From the NCBI RefSeq assembly GCF_000378425.1, contig NZ_KB899815.1:63002-127001 (forward strand): a stretch of DNA of 64,000 bases. The letters are read 5' to 3'. Shown piece by piece: positions 50,354 through 59,103 of the stretch. The notes under the pieces were generated by a model that was not told the origin of the DNA, searched no databases, and worked only from the letters and a program-made list of their open reading frames with translations. The translations under genes and the position numbers were made by a program. The first letter of the stretch is position 1, and each line of letters begins with the position of its first letter. Source of the stretch: Cohnella laeviribosi DSM 21336. GTDB taxonomy: Bacteria > Bacillota > Bacilli > Paenibacillales > Paenibacillaceae.

Positions 50354-51006
50354 CCTCCGTCCTCCTTCCGCCGCAATTCGATAACCCGGTCCAGATACGG
50401 AGCCGCTTCCGCCAGTCCGTGCGTCACCATCACGACGGTCCGGCCGTGCTCCCGGACCTGACGGCTCATCAGCTCGTAAAATCCGAGCCGGCTGTCCTTG
50501 TCCATGCCTGTCGTCGGTTCGTCCAAGACGAGCAGATCGGGCTCCATTGCCAGCACGCGGGCGATGCAGATCCGCTGCTTCTGCCCGCCCGACAGCTCGC
50601 CGATCCGGCGGTTGCGCCATTCCCACATCCCGACCTGACGCAGCGCGCGTTCCGCCTGCTCCCTGTCCTCCGCCCGCAGCCTGCGCAGCCACGAGCCTTG
50701 GGCGAAACGTCCGGACAGGACGAACTCCAGCACCTTGCTCGGAAAGCCGCTGTTGAAGGCGGCGATCTGCTGCGGAACGTAGCCGACGACCAGCTTTCGG
50801 CCGTCCGTCCCCTTGGCCGCAAGCCGGACTTCGCCCGACCAGGGCCTGAGGAGGCCGAGCATCAGCTTCAGCAGCGTCGTCTTCGCCGCGCCGTTCGGGC
50901 CGGTCACGGCCACAAATTCGCCGAATCGAATATCGACGGTCACATCCTCCAGACACGGGACATCCGCGTACCCGAACATGACCTCCCGCATCGTTGCCAA
51001 TTGCAC
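50299..51006 (-). CDS. znuC: Zinc ABC transporter ATPase
   Basis: Protein of 235 residues from the GTG at 51006, which has GAGGTGA upstream and aligns with the usual ZnuC N-terminus (VQLATMREVMFGY). The Walker A reads GPNGAAKTT, with Ala where most ATPases have the Gly before Lys. The signature LSGGQKQR, Walker B LLVLDEP and the H-loop VTHGLAEA are normal. Upstream in-frame ATGs (51030, 51033) lack ribosome sites. A short Cys/Ser/Thr-rich tail overlaps znuB by 55 bp. Confidence 0.88.
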   Translation of the reverse strand: MQLATMREVMFGYADVPCLEDVTVDIRFGEFVAVTGPNGAAKTTLLKLMLGLLRPWSGEVRLAAKGTDGRKLVVGYVPQQIAAFNSGFPSKVLEFVLSGRFAQGSWLRRLRAEDREQAERALRQVGMWEWRNRRIGELSGGQKQRICIARVLAMEPDLLVLDEPTTGMDKDSRLGFYELMSRQVREHGRTVVMVTHGLAEAAPYLDRVIELRRKEDGGWKCCTTTSCRGHFSPAL

Positions 51007-51124
51007 CTGCTTCACCTCAACTTTTTGCATCATGCGAAGACGGCTCCGGACGGTATGCGCTCCCGTAACGATGGCGCTTTTTCTCAGCCTGCCGCCAAGC
51101 CCGTCCAGTATCCGTTCCATATAT

Positions 51125-51139
51125 TCGTAAATTTTACAC
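51125..51139 (-). promoter_or_regulatory. Zur-like box before znuCBA
   Basis: TCGTAAATTTTACAC matches 10 of 14 consensus positions and shares CGTAA-N2-TTTAC with the boxes at 48263 and 51753. It lies about 120 bp before the znuC GTG, in the gap after the zur gene. Confidence 0.5.
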
Positions 51140-51192
51140 TTAATAAACAAGCGAACAAATGCGGATTCCGCCGTCCGCATTCGCGCACCGGA

Positions 51193-51693
51193 TTACGCCT
51201 GATCGTTCGCCATTTCGTGCCGGCATTGCTCGCAAAGGCCGTAAATTTCGAACCGGTGGCTCAAAATTCGGTAATTCCCCGGCAAATTCAGCTTATCGTT
51301 CATCGGGCAATATTCGAACGTTTCCGTCTTCTCGCAATTCGTGCAAATGAGGTGATGATGGTGATGGTTCAGGCAGGAAGCCTTGAATTTCAGCCCGCCC
51401 TCCAAAAAGTAAAACTGCTCCAACACGCCCATTTCGCTCAACATGCGCAGATTGCGGTAGACGGTATCGAAGCTGACGCTCGGATATTTGACCGCGAGCT
51501 GGTCGTAAACGTCCTTGGGAGACAAGTAACCGTCGGTCGCGGAAAAAATTTGCGCCAGCGTCCTGCGCTGCTCCGTAATGCGCCACCCGTTGCGCGACAT
51601 GATCCCGATCATTTCCCGGACTTTGTCGCCGCCGTCCTTGCGGTCGTGAGAATGATCGCGATCGTGGCTGTTGTTCCGGTCTTGTTCGGACAC
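51193..51693 (-). CDS. zur: Fur-family regulator, Zur type
   Basis: Protein of 166 residues. An N-terminal His/Asp-rich extension of about 22 residues (SHDRDHSHDRKDG) precedes the winged HTH (about 30-105). ASCLNHHHHHLICTNCEK and GLCEQCRHE supply the metal-sensing and structural zinc ligands. Its place directly upstream of znuCBA and the Zur-like boxes nearby point to zinc-responsive control. The His-rich lead is an extra feature that may bind zinc. Confidence 0.85.
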   Translation of the reverse strand: MSEQDRNNSHDRDHSHDRKDGGDKVREMIGIMSRNGWRITEQRRTLAQIFSATDGYLSPKDVYDQLAVKYPSVSFDTVYRNLRMLSEMGVLEQFYFLEGGLKFKASCLNHHHHHLICTNCEKTETFEYCPMNDKLNLPGNYRILSHRFEIYGLCEQCRHEMANDQA

Positions 51694-51752
51694 CGCTATC
51701 CCTTCTTTCCCCGACTAGGCGCAAGCCTTCAAGCGGATGATCGATTCACTCT

Positions 51753-51767
51753 ACGTAAAATTTACTA
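51753..51767 (-). promoter_or_regulatory. Zur-like box before the zur gene
   Basis: ACGTAAAATTTACTA matches 10 of 14 consensus positions and is near-palindromic (GTAAA-N-TTTAC). It lies about 60 bp before the zur start, fitting autoregulation. Confidence 0.5.
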
Positions 51768-51862
51768 TTTGATCATAGCCCAAGGCGGCAAACCTGTCAA
51801 CAAGCCGCACAGGCCGTCGCCAATCGATGGGTCCGGTATGCCGAGGGCTTCGCGTTTTTCCC

Positions 51863-52744
51863 TTATTCCGTTCCTTGATGGAACCGCTGGCGGAACCGGC
51901 GCGGGGACAAACCCTCCAGCCGGGAAAAGCAGGAGCTGAAATAAGGCGCCTGGTTGAACCCGACCTCCTCGGCGATGCGCGCGATCGTCCAGTCGGTTTG
52001 CATCAGCAGCAGCTTCGCCTGTTCGATCCGGTAGCGGAGCAGGTATTCCATCGGCGTGCAGCCGTACTCCCTCTGCATGCAGCGCGCGATGTAGACCGGG
52101 TGAAAGTTCAGCTTCTCTCCCAACTCGCGGACGGTGATGTCCTCGCGATAGCGGCTGCGCAAATAAGCGGCGGCCTGCTCGGCGCATTCCCTTCCCGGGG
52201 AGGTCCGGCTCGACTTTTGCGATGCGGCAAGCTGGTGAACGAGTTCCTGGAACAGCGCCTGCTGCTTGAGACGCGAGAGAGGCAAATGGGCGCTCGGATT
52301 CAGATGGCCGATCTGCTGAAGCAGCTCTTCGGCCTTCCCGGGTTGAGCCAGCTTGACGAATTGCGGCAGCGCGATGGAAAACGGCCGCACGTCGTACGGG
52401 TCGACGGCTTGAACGCCTTCAGGTTCGCAGCATCGCTCGGAAGGCTTGTCGGCTACGGACCATGAGCCGGTCGCCTGAAAATGCAGCCAGTAATATTCTG
52501 TCCGTTCCCTGCAGCCTTCCGTGCCGTAATGGAAGCAGTCCGGCCGAAGAATAAGGGCGCAGCCCGACGACACTTCGTAGCGGCGCTCTTCTTCCCCGAC
52601 ATACAGGCAGCCTTTCTGGACGAACAGCAAATCGAACACCCGGATATGGCGCCGGCTCATGTGCCGGTCGCCCGGTGCGAAAACCGCATGCCCGCTTGCG
52701 ATGTAATGCGGCATCGGAGGCACGGTGAACTCCAGCAGGTTCAT
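51863..52744 (-). CDS. AraC-family regulator
   Basis: Protein of 293 residues. A cupin-like N-terminal domain (about 10-110; RVFDLLFVQKGCLYVGEEER, GCALILRPDCFHYG) is followed by a C-terminal AraC domain (about 195-290; KLNFHPVYIARCMQREYGCTP, VGFNQAPYFSSCFSRLEG). The ATG at 52744 has GGAAAGGAAG upstream. It is divergent from the MATE gene, with about 157 bp between, and may control it. Confidence 0.9.
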   Translation of the reverse strand: MNLLEFTVPPMPHYIASGHAVFAPGDRHMSRRHIRVFDLLFVQKGCLYVGEEERRYEVSSGCALILRPDCFHYGTEGCRERTEYYWLHFQATGSWSVADKPSERCCEPEGVQAVDPYDVRPFSIALPQFVKLAQPGKAEELLQQIGHLNPSAHLPLSRLKQQALFQELVHQLAASQKSSRTSPGRECAEQAAAYLRSRYREDITVRELGEKLNFHPVYIARCMQREYGCTPMEYLLRYRIEQAKLLLMQTDWTIARIAEEVGFNQAPYFSSCFSRLEGLSPRRFRQRFHQGTE

Positions 52745-52901
52745 GGGAGCGCTTCCTTTCCAATCAGGTTTCAAAATTGAATGTTTCCGTTTAAAAAATG
52801 AACCTTCGCCGCCAGTATACCATCTATAATCTGTTGTGGATATAACGTGCTGTCTGGCGCAATCGCGGTTAGACAACAAGTTCAGTCAGGGGGTTTCATT
52901 T

Positions 52902-54266
52902 GTGAATCCTAAATATTCGCTGTGGGCGCTGGCGTGGCCCGTCTTTATCGAGCTGCTGCTGCAAACGCTGCTGGGCACCGTCGACACCGTGATGGTCAGC
53001 CGCATATCGGACGACGCCGTGGCGGTCGTCGGCTTTGCCAATCAGCTGTTCAACGCGCTCAACACGCTGTTTATGACCGTCGCCACCGGCGCGGGGATTC
53101 TCGTCGCGCAGCGCATCGGGATGAAGCGCGAGGAGGACGCCCGCACGATTGCGGTCATGGCCGTGACCGTCTGCACGGTCATCGGTCTTGTCCTCAGCGC
53201 CGTTCTGTTTACGCAATCCCGTCCGATCGCCCGAATGCTGAACGTCTCGGACGAGCTGTTGCCGCTGTGGGACACCTACGTATCGAACATCGGCGGAGGC
53301 ATGTTCCTGACGGCGCTCATCGCCGTGCTCGGCACCGTCATCCGCAACACCGGCAATACGAAAACCCCGATGTTCATCAGCATCGGCATGAATGCGTTTC
53401 ATATCGTATTGAACTACGGCTTTATTTTCGGCAAGCTCGGCCTTCCCCAATGGGGACTGCTGGGCGTTGCCGTGTCCGGCAACCTGTCCAAGCTGCTTGC
53501 CGCCGCGGTTCTGCTGTACATGTTCGTCTTCGCTTTCGAACGGGCGATCCGGCCCAAAGACTTCCGCACGTTCGACGGCAAGCTGTTCAAGGAAGTGCTG
53601 AAGATCGGCTGGCCGCTTGGCGTCAACATGTCCTGCTGGGTGTTCTCCCAATTGGCGATATACGCGTTCCTGGCCGATCTGGGCGCCAAGGAACTCGCCG
53701 CAAGGACGTACATGAATACGCTCGAATCGTTCTGCTTTATGCTCGGCAGCGCCATTGCGCTTGCCGTCCAGATCCAAATCGCCCATCTTTACGGGGCGGG
53801 GAAAATCCGGGAGGCTTACCGGGCGGCATTCCGCGCGCTGGGGATCGGCCTCGCGTTCGTCGTGTCCTGCGCGCTGCTCCTCTTTCTTTTCGGACGTCCG
53901 ATGCTCGGATTGTTTACGAAAGACGGCGACATCATCGCCATGGGCGTCTCGCTGCTGGGGCTGAATCTGCTGCTGCAGCCGGGCAAAATGCTGAACATGG
54001 CGCTTGGCAATTCGCTGAACGCCGTCGGCGACACCCGGTTTACCATGTACATTTCCCTCGGTTCCATGTCGTTGATCGCAACCGGCTGCTCTTACTGGCT
54101 GGGGCTGCAGGCGGGCTGGGGGCTGATCGGCATTTACTGCTGCATGATCGCCGACGAGTACGTGCGGGGAGCGTTGTCTCTCGTTCGATGGAGGGGCAAG
54201 AAGCATCTGCTCAGGGGCACGGCTTCGCAAGCGGGGAGCCTGTCGGGACCGGCCGTTTCCGTGTAG
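52902..54266 (+). CDS. MATE-family efflux transporter (NorM/DinF type)
   Basis: Protein of 454 residues with about 12 membrane helices in two related halves. WPVFIELLLQTLLGTVDTVMVSRISDDAVAVVGFANQ is the typical first-helix region. Proteins of this group export cationic drugs or metabolites against Na+ or H+. The start is GTG with AGGGGG 9 nt upstream. It is divergent from an AraC regulator. Confidence 0.92.
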   Translation: MNPKYSLWALAWPVFIELLLQTLLGTVDTVMVSRISDDAVAVVGFANQLFNALNTLFMTVATGAGILVAQRIGMKREEDARTIAVMAVTVCTVIGLVLSAVLFTQSRPIARMLNVSDELLPLWDTYVSNIGGGMFLTALIAVLGTVIRNTGNTKTPMFISIGMNAFHIVLNYGFIFGKLGLPQWGLLGVAVSGNLSKLLAAAVLLYMFVFAFERAIRPKDFRTFDGKLFKEVLKIGWPLGVNMSCWVFSQLAIYAFLADLGAKELAARTYMNTLESFCFMLGSAIALAVQIQIAHLYGAGKIREAYRAAFRALGIGLAFVVSCALLLFLFGRPMLGLFTKDGDIIAMGVSLLGLNLLLQPGKMLNMALGNSLNAVGDTRFTMYISLGSMSLIATGCSYWLGLQAGWGLIGIYCCMIADEYVRGALSLVRWRGKKHLLRGTASQAGSLSGPAVSV

Positions 54267-54287
54267 GCGCGCACATGAACAAACGAA

Positions 54288-54320
54288 AGGCAGCGGAAGC
54301 CTCGGACGCTTTCGCTGCCT
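54288..54320 (+). terminator. Bidirectional terminator between MATE and sulfite-oxidase-fold genes
   Basis: 13-bp stem with one G-U type mismatch and a 7-nt loop; followed by GCGCTTTTAA on the plus strand and TTTCGTTTG on the minus strand. Both flanking genes converge on it. Confidence 0.85.
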
Positions 54321-54326
54321 GCGCTT

Positions 54327-54908
54327 TTAATCGGTATCGTACCTTTGCGAACGCCACGGATCGCCGTACATATGGTATCCGTTCCGCTCCCAGAAGCCGG
54401 GCTTGTTTTCGGCCATGAATTCGATGCCGCGCAGCCATTTGGCGCTTTTCCAGAAATACAGGTGCGGCACCACCATCCGGACGGGGTACCCGTGCTTGGG
54501 CGTCAGCGTTTCTCCGTTGTGCTTGAGGCCGAAAAACGAAGTGTCCCGCAAAAAATCCTCCAGCGGCAAATTCGTGGTCCAGCCGTGCTCGGCGTGCAGC
54601 ATCACGAACCGGGCTTCGGGCTTCAGCCTCACCCGCTCCATCAGCGTCGACACGGCGACGCCCTCCCACACGTTGTCCAGCCTGGTCCACGTCGTGACGC
54701 AGTGAATGTCGTTGACGAACGTTTTCCGCGGCAGGCTCATGAACTCGTCGAAGGTGAACGTCACTTCTTCCTCGACCAATCCGAATACGCGCAGGTTCCA
54801 TTGGCTCATGTCCCGGTAATGCGGCACTTCGCCATGATGCAGGATGGGAAAGCTTGTCGTCACGAATTGACCCGGCGGCACCCGCGAAGCGATGTCTGTC
54901 TCCTTCAT
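54327..54908 (-). CDS. Sulfite-oxidase-fold molybdopterin protein
   Basis: Protein of 193 residues, the size of stand-alone Oxidored_molyb proteins. HCVTTWTR holds Cys70, the expected Mo ligand. LHAEHGWTTNLPLEDF and PKHGYPVRMVVPHLYFWKSAKW are the cofactor and active-site motifs. No signal peptide or heme partner is seen, so it appears cytoplasmic; MsrP-like sulfoxide reduction or sulfite oxidation are possible. AAGGAGTGG precedes the ATG at 54908. Confidence 0.85.
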   Translation of the reverse strand: MKETDIASRVPPGQFVTTSFPILHHGEVPHYRDMSQWNLRVFGLVEEEVTFTFDEFMSLPRKTFVNDIHCVTTWTRLDNVWEGVAVSTLMERVRLKPEARFVMLHAEHGWTTNLPLEDFLRDTSFFGLKHNGETLTPKHGYPVRMVVPHLYFWKSAKWLRGIEFMAENKPGFWERNGYHMYGDPWRSQRYDTD

Positions 54909-54950
54909 GCGATCCACTCCTTAGATTCGGGAAGATAGCCTCTTTCCTCA

Positions 54951-56240
54951 TTATCCCCTTGTTGCCTTGCGAAAAACAACGGGAGCGACAAGAGACGACA
55001 GCGCCAGCATCGCCAATCCCGCAAACAGGATGATGCCGTATTGTTGAATCCAGGCGGGCTCATGCTTCGCCACCTTGAACAGCCATCCGCCGACGATCGG
55101 CCCGATGAAGCCGGCAAATCCGGTCAAAGCGTTGAAAACCGCCACATACATCGGGCGCTCCGGCTTCGGGGTGTCTCCGATCAGAAAATTAAAAACGAGC
55201 AAATTGTATCCGCCCAGGCCGAAGCCGAGCAGCACGTGCGCGATCGAAAGCACAAGCAGCGCCGGGAAAAAGGCAAGGCCGAACCAGACGGCGCACGAGG
55301 CGGCGAGAAGCGGAAACGTCCACAGCAGCAGCGTCCGCGCGGGATGTCTCGCGTTCATGTTGCCCCAATAGATGTAGCTGGCCATCATCACGATATTTTG
55401 CAGCATCGTAATCAGGGTTACGCTGCTGTAGCTCAAGTGCAGAACGTTCAGCATCGCGTAGGAAAACAGCGGAACCACCAGGTTGTAAACGAGCAGAAAA
55501 ACCGTGATGAACCCCGTCGCCGACAAAAAACCGCGGTCGCGCAGCGGCCGCATGAACAAGCCCGCGGATAGGCCCCCGCCCGATCTTTCGAACGGGGGAT
55601 TGGCGTAACGGGCGAGCTCCACCGTGTTCCAAACGACGCATACCGCACTGATGACGTATAGCCATACGAATCCGGTCCCGCCCGGCACCCATTCCAGCCA
55701 TTGGCCGGCCAGCAGCAAAACGGCGCTGGCTACCGCCCAATGAATGGTATTGCGGATGCCGAAATAACGGCCCCGGACGGCCGGCGGCACGATATCCGCC
55801 ATCAGCGAGGTCCAGACCACGTTCGCCGACTGCCCCATCGCAAAAGACAACAGAAATAAAATCGTATAGATCCCAAACCAGGAGGCCTCCGGAAACAACA
55901 GCGGAATCAGCCCCGTGGCCACCCACAGCACCCGGTGGAAAACGGCGAACAGCAGCAGCATGGACCGGCGGTCGCTCCAGCGCTGCATGCCCGCCGCGAT
56001 AAAAATCTGGATGATCAGCGTAAGCGACGGAATCGCCGCCACGATCCCGATCTGCTCGGAATTGAAGCCCAAGTAGAGGAGGAATGCCGTCTGCAGCGGA
56101 CCGCCCAGCAAATTGGCGATGATCGTTGCGGGAATGCCCTCGCGAACCGAAGTCCGCATTCCCCTGCGATTGCTGGAAACGCTTGCGCGTTCCGGACGGA
56201 AAAAAGCCGAGCTCCGCGGCAGCCTGAATCTTCCGGTCAT
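54951..56240 (-). CDS. Major facilitator superfamily transporter
   Basis: About 429 residues with 12 predicted helices. The first begins near EGIPATIIANLLGG; MADIVPPAVRGRYFGIRN is the loop 2-3 type motif of MFS. The start is unclear: an ATG at 56240 with GTGGGGG upstream is chosen, and a TTG at 56270 is possible. It follows the sensor kinase gene in the same direction by under 40 bp. The cargo is unknown. Confidence 0.82.
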   Translation of the reverse strand: MTGRFRLPRSSAFFRPERASVSSNRRGMRTSVREGIPATIIANLLGGPLQTAFLLYLGFNSEQIGIVAAIPSLTLIIQIFIAAGMQRWSDRRSMLLLFAVFHRVLWVATGLIPLLFPEASWFGIYTILFLLSFAMGQSANVVWTSLMADIVPPAVRGRYFGIRNTIHWAVASAVLLLAGQWLEWVPGGTGFVWLYVISAVCVVWNTVELARYANPPFERSGGGLSAGLFMRPLRDRGFLSATGFITVFLLVYNLVVPLFSYAMLNVLHLSYSSVTLITMLQNIVMMASYIYWGNMNARHPARTLLLWTFPLLAASCAVWFGLAFFPALLVLSIAHVLLGFGLGGYNLLVFNFLIGDTPKPERPMYVAVFNALTGFAGFIGPIVGGWLFKVAKHEPAWIQQYGIILFAGLAMLALSSLVAPVVFRKATRG

Positions 56241-56277
56241 ATTCCGACAGTTCCCCCACGATGTAATCAACCCGATT

Positions 56278-57657
56278 CTACTCTTTTTCCCCGGCCAGTG
56301 GCAAGTAGATAATGAATTCCGTTCCTTCGTTCAGCCGGCTGTCGACTTGAATCGTGCCGCCGTGGTTGCGGATAATGCGGTAGCTGACCGACAGGCCGAG
56401 TCCGGTTCCGTCCTGCTTGGTCGTAAAAAACGGATCGAACAGCCGAGCCATCGTCGACCGCTCCATGCCTTTGCCGTTGTCGCGAATCCGGATCACCGCG
56501 TACCGGTTTTCCCGATTGGCCGTCACCTGGATCAGCCCTTTGCGTTCGTCGCCCGAATCCTGTATGGCATCCATCGAATTTTTCAAAATATTCAAAATCA
56601 CTTGCTTAATCTGCTTGACGTCGATGGCGACCTGCATGACCGGATCGTAGATTTCGAAGTGCAGCTCGCAGCCTTTCATGTTGGCTTCGCTCTCGAACAG
56701 CAGAATGGACTCCTTAAGCAGCATGCCGACCGAAATGTGCTGCTTCATGGGCGCCGAAGGCTTCGAGGAATTGAGAAACTCAAAGATGATGTCGTTGGCC
56801 CTGTCGATCTCGGATAAAATGATGCGGGCGTACTCCTGCTTGCCGATCGTCTCCAAATAAGGCTTCAGAAGCTGGATAAAGCCCCGGATCGAGGTAAGCG
56901 GGTTGCGGATTTCGTGCGCGATGGAGGCGGCGATTTTGCCCAGCATCGCCAGTTTGTCGTTTTGGAATGCGGACTGCTCGATATGCTTGAATTCGGAAAC
57001 GTCCTTGACGCTGACGAGATAATCCCCGTCGAGCTCGTCGATCCGGGTAATGCTGATCAGCAGAAAACGGCCGTGCGCATCCTGAAACTCGCCGTTGAAC
57101 CTGCGATAGTAGACCATTTCCTTGTACATCCGAAGGAAAATCATCCGAATCGATTTGCGAAGATAAGGATGAAACATGAGCTGGCGCAGCGAGTGGCCGA
57201 TCAACGCCCGGCGGGGAGCTTGCAGCAGGCGGGACATCTGCACGTTCAAGAAGCGAAGATGGCCTTCGGAATCGAACAGGGCGATTCCGCTGTCCATATG
57301 CTGCAGCACCGTCTCGAATTTGCTCGGGCGTTCCTCCTGAAGGGGCAACGATTGAACGGCCGACTCCTTCAGCCGTTTCGCGCTCGCGTCCTCCTCTCCC
57401 GCAGCGGCTTCCGGAAGCCTGACGGATGTGAGGATTTCCATAAGAAACAGCAGCGATCTGTGCATCAAGGTCATCCGGTCTTCTGCTTCGGCGTTGTAGA
57501 GAAGATCCTTCACGCTTGCCTCATGATGACTGAGTATGTCGTCGGAGGAAACGCCTTGCAGTTGGTGCATCAATTTCGCCTTGTCCGTAATGGTTCCGCC
57601 TTCGCTCAGCGCAAATTCGGCCAATGCCGGAAAATAGCGGGATTTCCACCTTTCCAT
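56278..57657 (-). CDS. PAS-domain histidine kinase, sporulation kinase type
   Basis: Protein of 459 residues with no membrane segment. The N-terminal 90 residues are alpha-helical, resembling the sensing domain of soluble sporulation kinases. A PAS domain (about 115-225; MDSGIALFDSEGHLRFLN) is followed by the HisKA box IAASIAHEIRNPLTSIRGFIQ and the ATPase motifs NILKNSMDAI, IRDNGKGM and TGLGLSVSYRI. It probably feeds the Spo0F-Spo0A relay. GGGAGGAG precedes the ATG at 57657. No response regulator is adjacent, as expected for this class. Confidence 0.88.
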   Translation of the reverse strand: MERWKSRYFPALAEFALSEGGTITDKAKLMHQLQGVSSDDILSHHEASVKDLLYNAEAEDRMTLMHRSLLFLMEILTSVRLPEAAAGEEDASAKRLKESAVQSLPLQEERPSKFETVLQHMDSGIALFDSEGHLRFLNVQMSRLLQAPRRALIGHSLRQLMFHPYLRKSIRMIFLRMYKEMVYYRRFNGEFQDAHGRFLLISITRIDELDGDYLVSVKDVSEFKHIEQSAFQNDKLAMLGKIAASIAHEIRNPLTSIRGFIQLLKPYLETIGKQEYARIILSEIDRANDIIFEFLNSSKPSAPMKQHISVGMLLKESILLFESEANMKGCELHFEIYDPVMQVAIDVKQIKQVILNILKNSMDAIQDSGDERKGLIQVTANRENRYAVIRIRDNGKGMERSTMARLFDPFFTTKQDGTGLGLSVSYRIIRNHGGTIQVDSRLNEGTEFIIYLPLAGEKE

Positions 57658-57720
57658 GAACGACTCCTCCCGATCCGATCCAATATCGACAGGTTCGGGC
57701 AGACCTGAAAAGCACATTGC

Positions 57721-59103
57721 TTAATCTTTCGATTTGCCGTCCTGATTCCGATCCGCGCTGCGCTTCGAACCGCCGTCATGCCGGCGGGACGGGTTCCGAT
57801 CGTGATTTTCGGTCTGCCGATTTGAAGCATTTGAGATCAGGCTACCGCTGTTTTGCCCTTTTATTTTGTTTTCGTTGCGAACTTCCCGGTTGCGATGTCC
57901 GTTGTTCCGCTCGCCGCCGTCGCCGTAGCGCCGGTTGCCGCTTCCGGTCTTCCCGCCGCGTGCGCCCCGGTTGTCGTCGCCTCGCCGGTCTTCGCGGTCT
58001 TTCTTCTTCCCTATCTTATTCTCCTTGCCCGCTTTTTCTGTCCGATCCCGATGATCCCGGGTCACAAGCGCGCCGCCCGAAGTTTGCCGAGCGTTGCTCT
58101 CCTGTTTTCCGCTCCTTTCTTGATTCGCGTTTCGACCCCCATTTTCCTGTTTTTCCCGGTAATTTTGTTTCTTCCGATTTTCCTGCCGCTGCTGTTTCCT
58201 CAATTCATCCCGCTTTTTCCGGTCCTCTTCGACTTTATCCTTCAGCGCAGCCAGCAGCTTGTTCCATTCGTCTCTTTCGCTGCCGTTTTTCAAAGCGGAC
58301 GAGGCGGACTCGCTCTTTGTGTCCGGGTTCGGCTTGTTGCCCGTAAGAACTTGTTGGACGCCTCCCCACTCGCTGGCGATCGTCTTCATCGATTCATGCC
58401 GCAGCGTCTCCAGCGGCACCTCATGCCCCTGGCTTTCGGCCTTCAGCCAGAAGGCCATTTTCCCGGTGGATACGCCGCTTTTCTTGGCTTCCTCCCTGAC
58501 TTCGGCGGGGACCGATACCGCCATAATTTCCGGAGCGTTGTCCGAAGCGCCGCCAAGCCGCTTGGCCGTCTGCTCGATCGCTTTTTTCATGCTGCCGATG
58601 ATTTCGGCTTCCCATTCCGCGTCGACTTTGCCTACGGCCACGCTTGCCAGCACGACTTCGCCGCCCGAGTCGAGCAGCTTCCGGGAGGCAAGCTCTTCCG
58701 CAAGCCGGGCGGTTACGTCTTCGACGGTTTGCCCTTTGTATTCGATTGCCGCGACGATCGGCCTCGCATCCGCATTCAAGGCGCGCAGCTCGCGCACGTA
58801 TTCCCTGCTGTCGATGCCCATCTCGACGCTCGGATTGACATCCATCGAGACGTAAGCGACAACGGTCGGCGTCTGAAACCACCACAGTCCCAGCAGCAGG
58901 ACGAAAGCGGCAACGGCAGAAGCGCCCAGAATCGCCGCCGTTCGGCGTCCCCCAAGCAGGCCGCGCCGCGCTCCGGTCCGTGCCCATTCGATTTCGTCGC
59001 CGATCCGGAAATGGGGCAACCGCTTGACCCGGACGAATTGGCCGCCGGGCGCCAGCACGATCGCTTTTCTCTTTTCCAAAGACAGAATGACGGCCCGATT
59101 CAT
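57721..59103 (-). CDS. rsgI: Anti-sigma-I factor RsgI-like with basic low-complexity tail
   Basis: Protein of 460 residues. The N-terminal 45 residues form the RsgI cytoplasmic sigma-binding domain (VILSLEKRKAIVLAPGGQFVRVK). One transmembrane helix lies at about 57-77, followed by the conserved outside segment VAYVSMDVNPSVEMGIDSREYV. From about 275 onward the outside tail is almost all Lys, Arg, Asn, Gln, Glu, Asp and Gly, with no carbohydrate-binding module. It keeps SigI inactive until a surface signal arrives. The ATG overlaps the sigI stop in ATGA. Confidence 0.9.
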   Translation of the reverse strand: MNRAVILSLEKRKAIVLAPGGQFVRVKRLPHFRIGDEIEWARTGARRGLLGGRRTAAILGASAVAAFVLLLGLWWFQTPTVVAYVSMDVNPSVEMGIDSREYVRELRALNADARPIVAAIEYKGQTVEDVTARLAEELASRKLLDSGGEVVLASVAVGKVDAEWEAEIIGSMKKAIEQTAKRLGGASDNAPEIMAVSVPAEVREEAKKSGVSTGKMAFWLKAESQGHEVPLETLRHESMKTIASEWGGVQQVLTGNKPNPDTKSESASSALKNGSERDEWNKLLAALKDKVEEDRKKRDELRKQQRQENRKKQNYREKQENGGRNANQERSGKQESNARQTSGGALVTRDHRDRTEKAGKENKIGKKKDREDRRGDDNRGARGGKTGSGNRRYGDGGERNNGHRNREVRNENKIKGQNSGSLISNASNRQTENHDRNPSRRHDGGSKRSADRNQDGKSKD

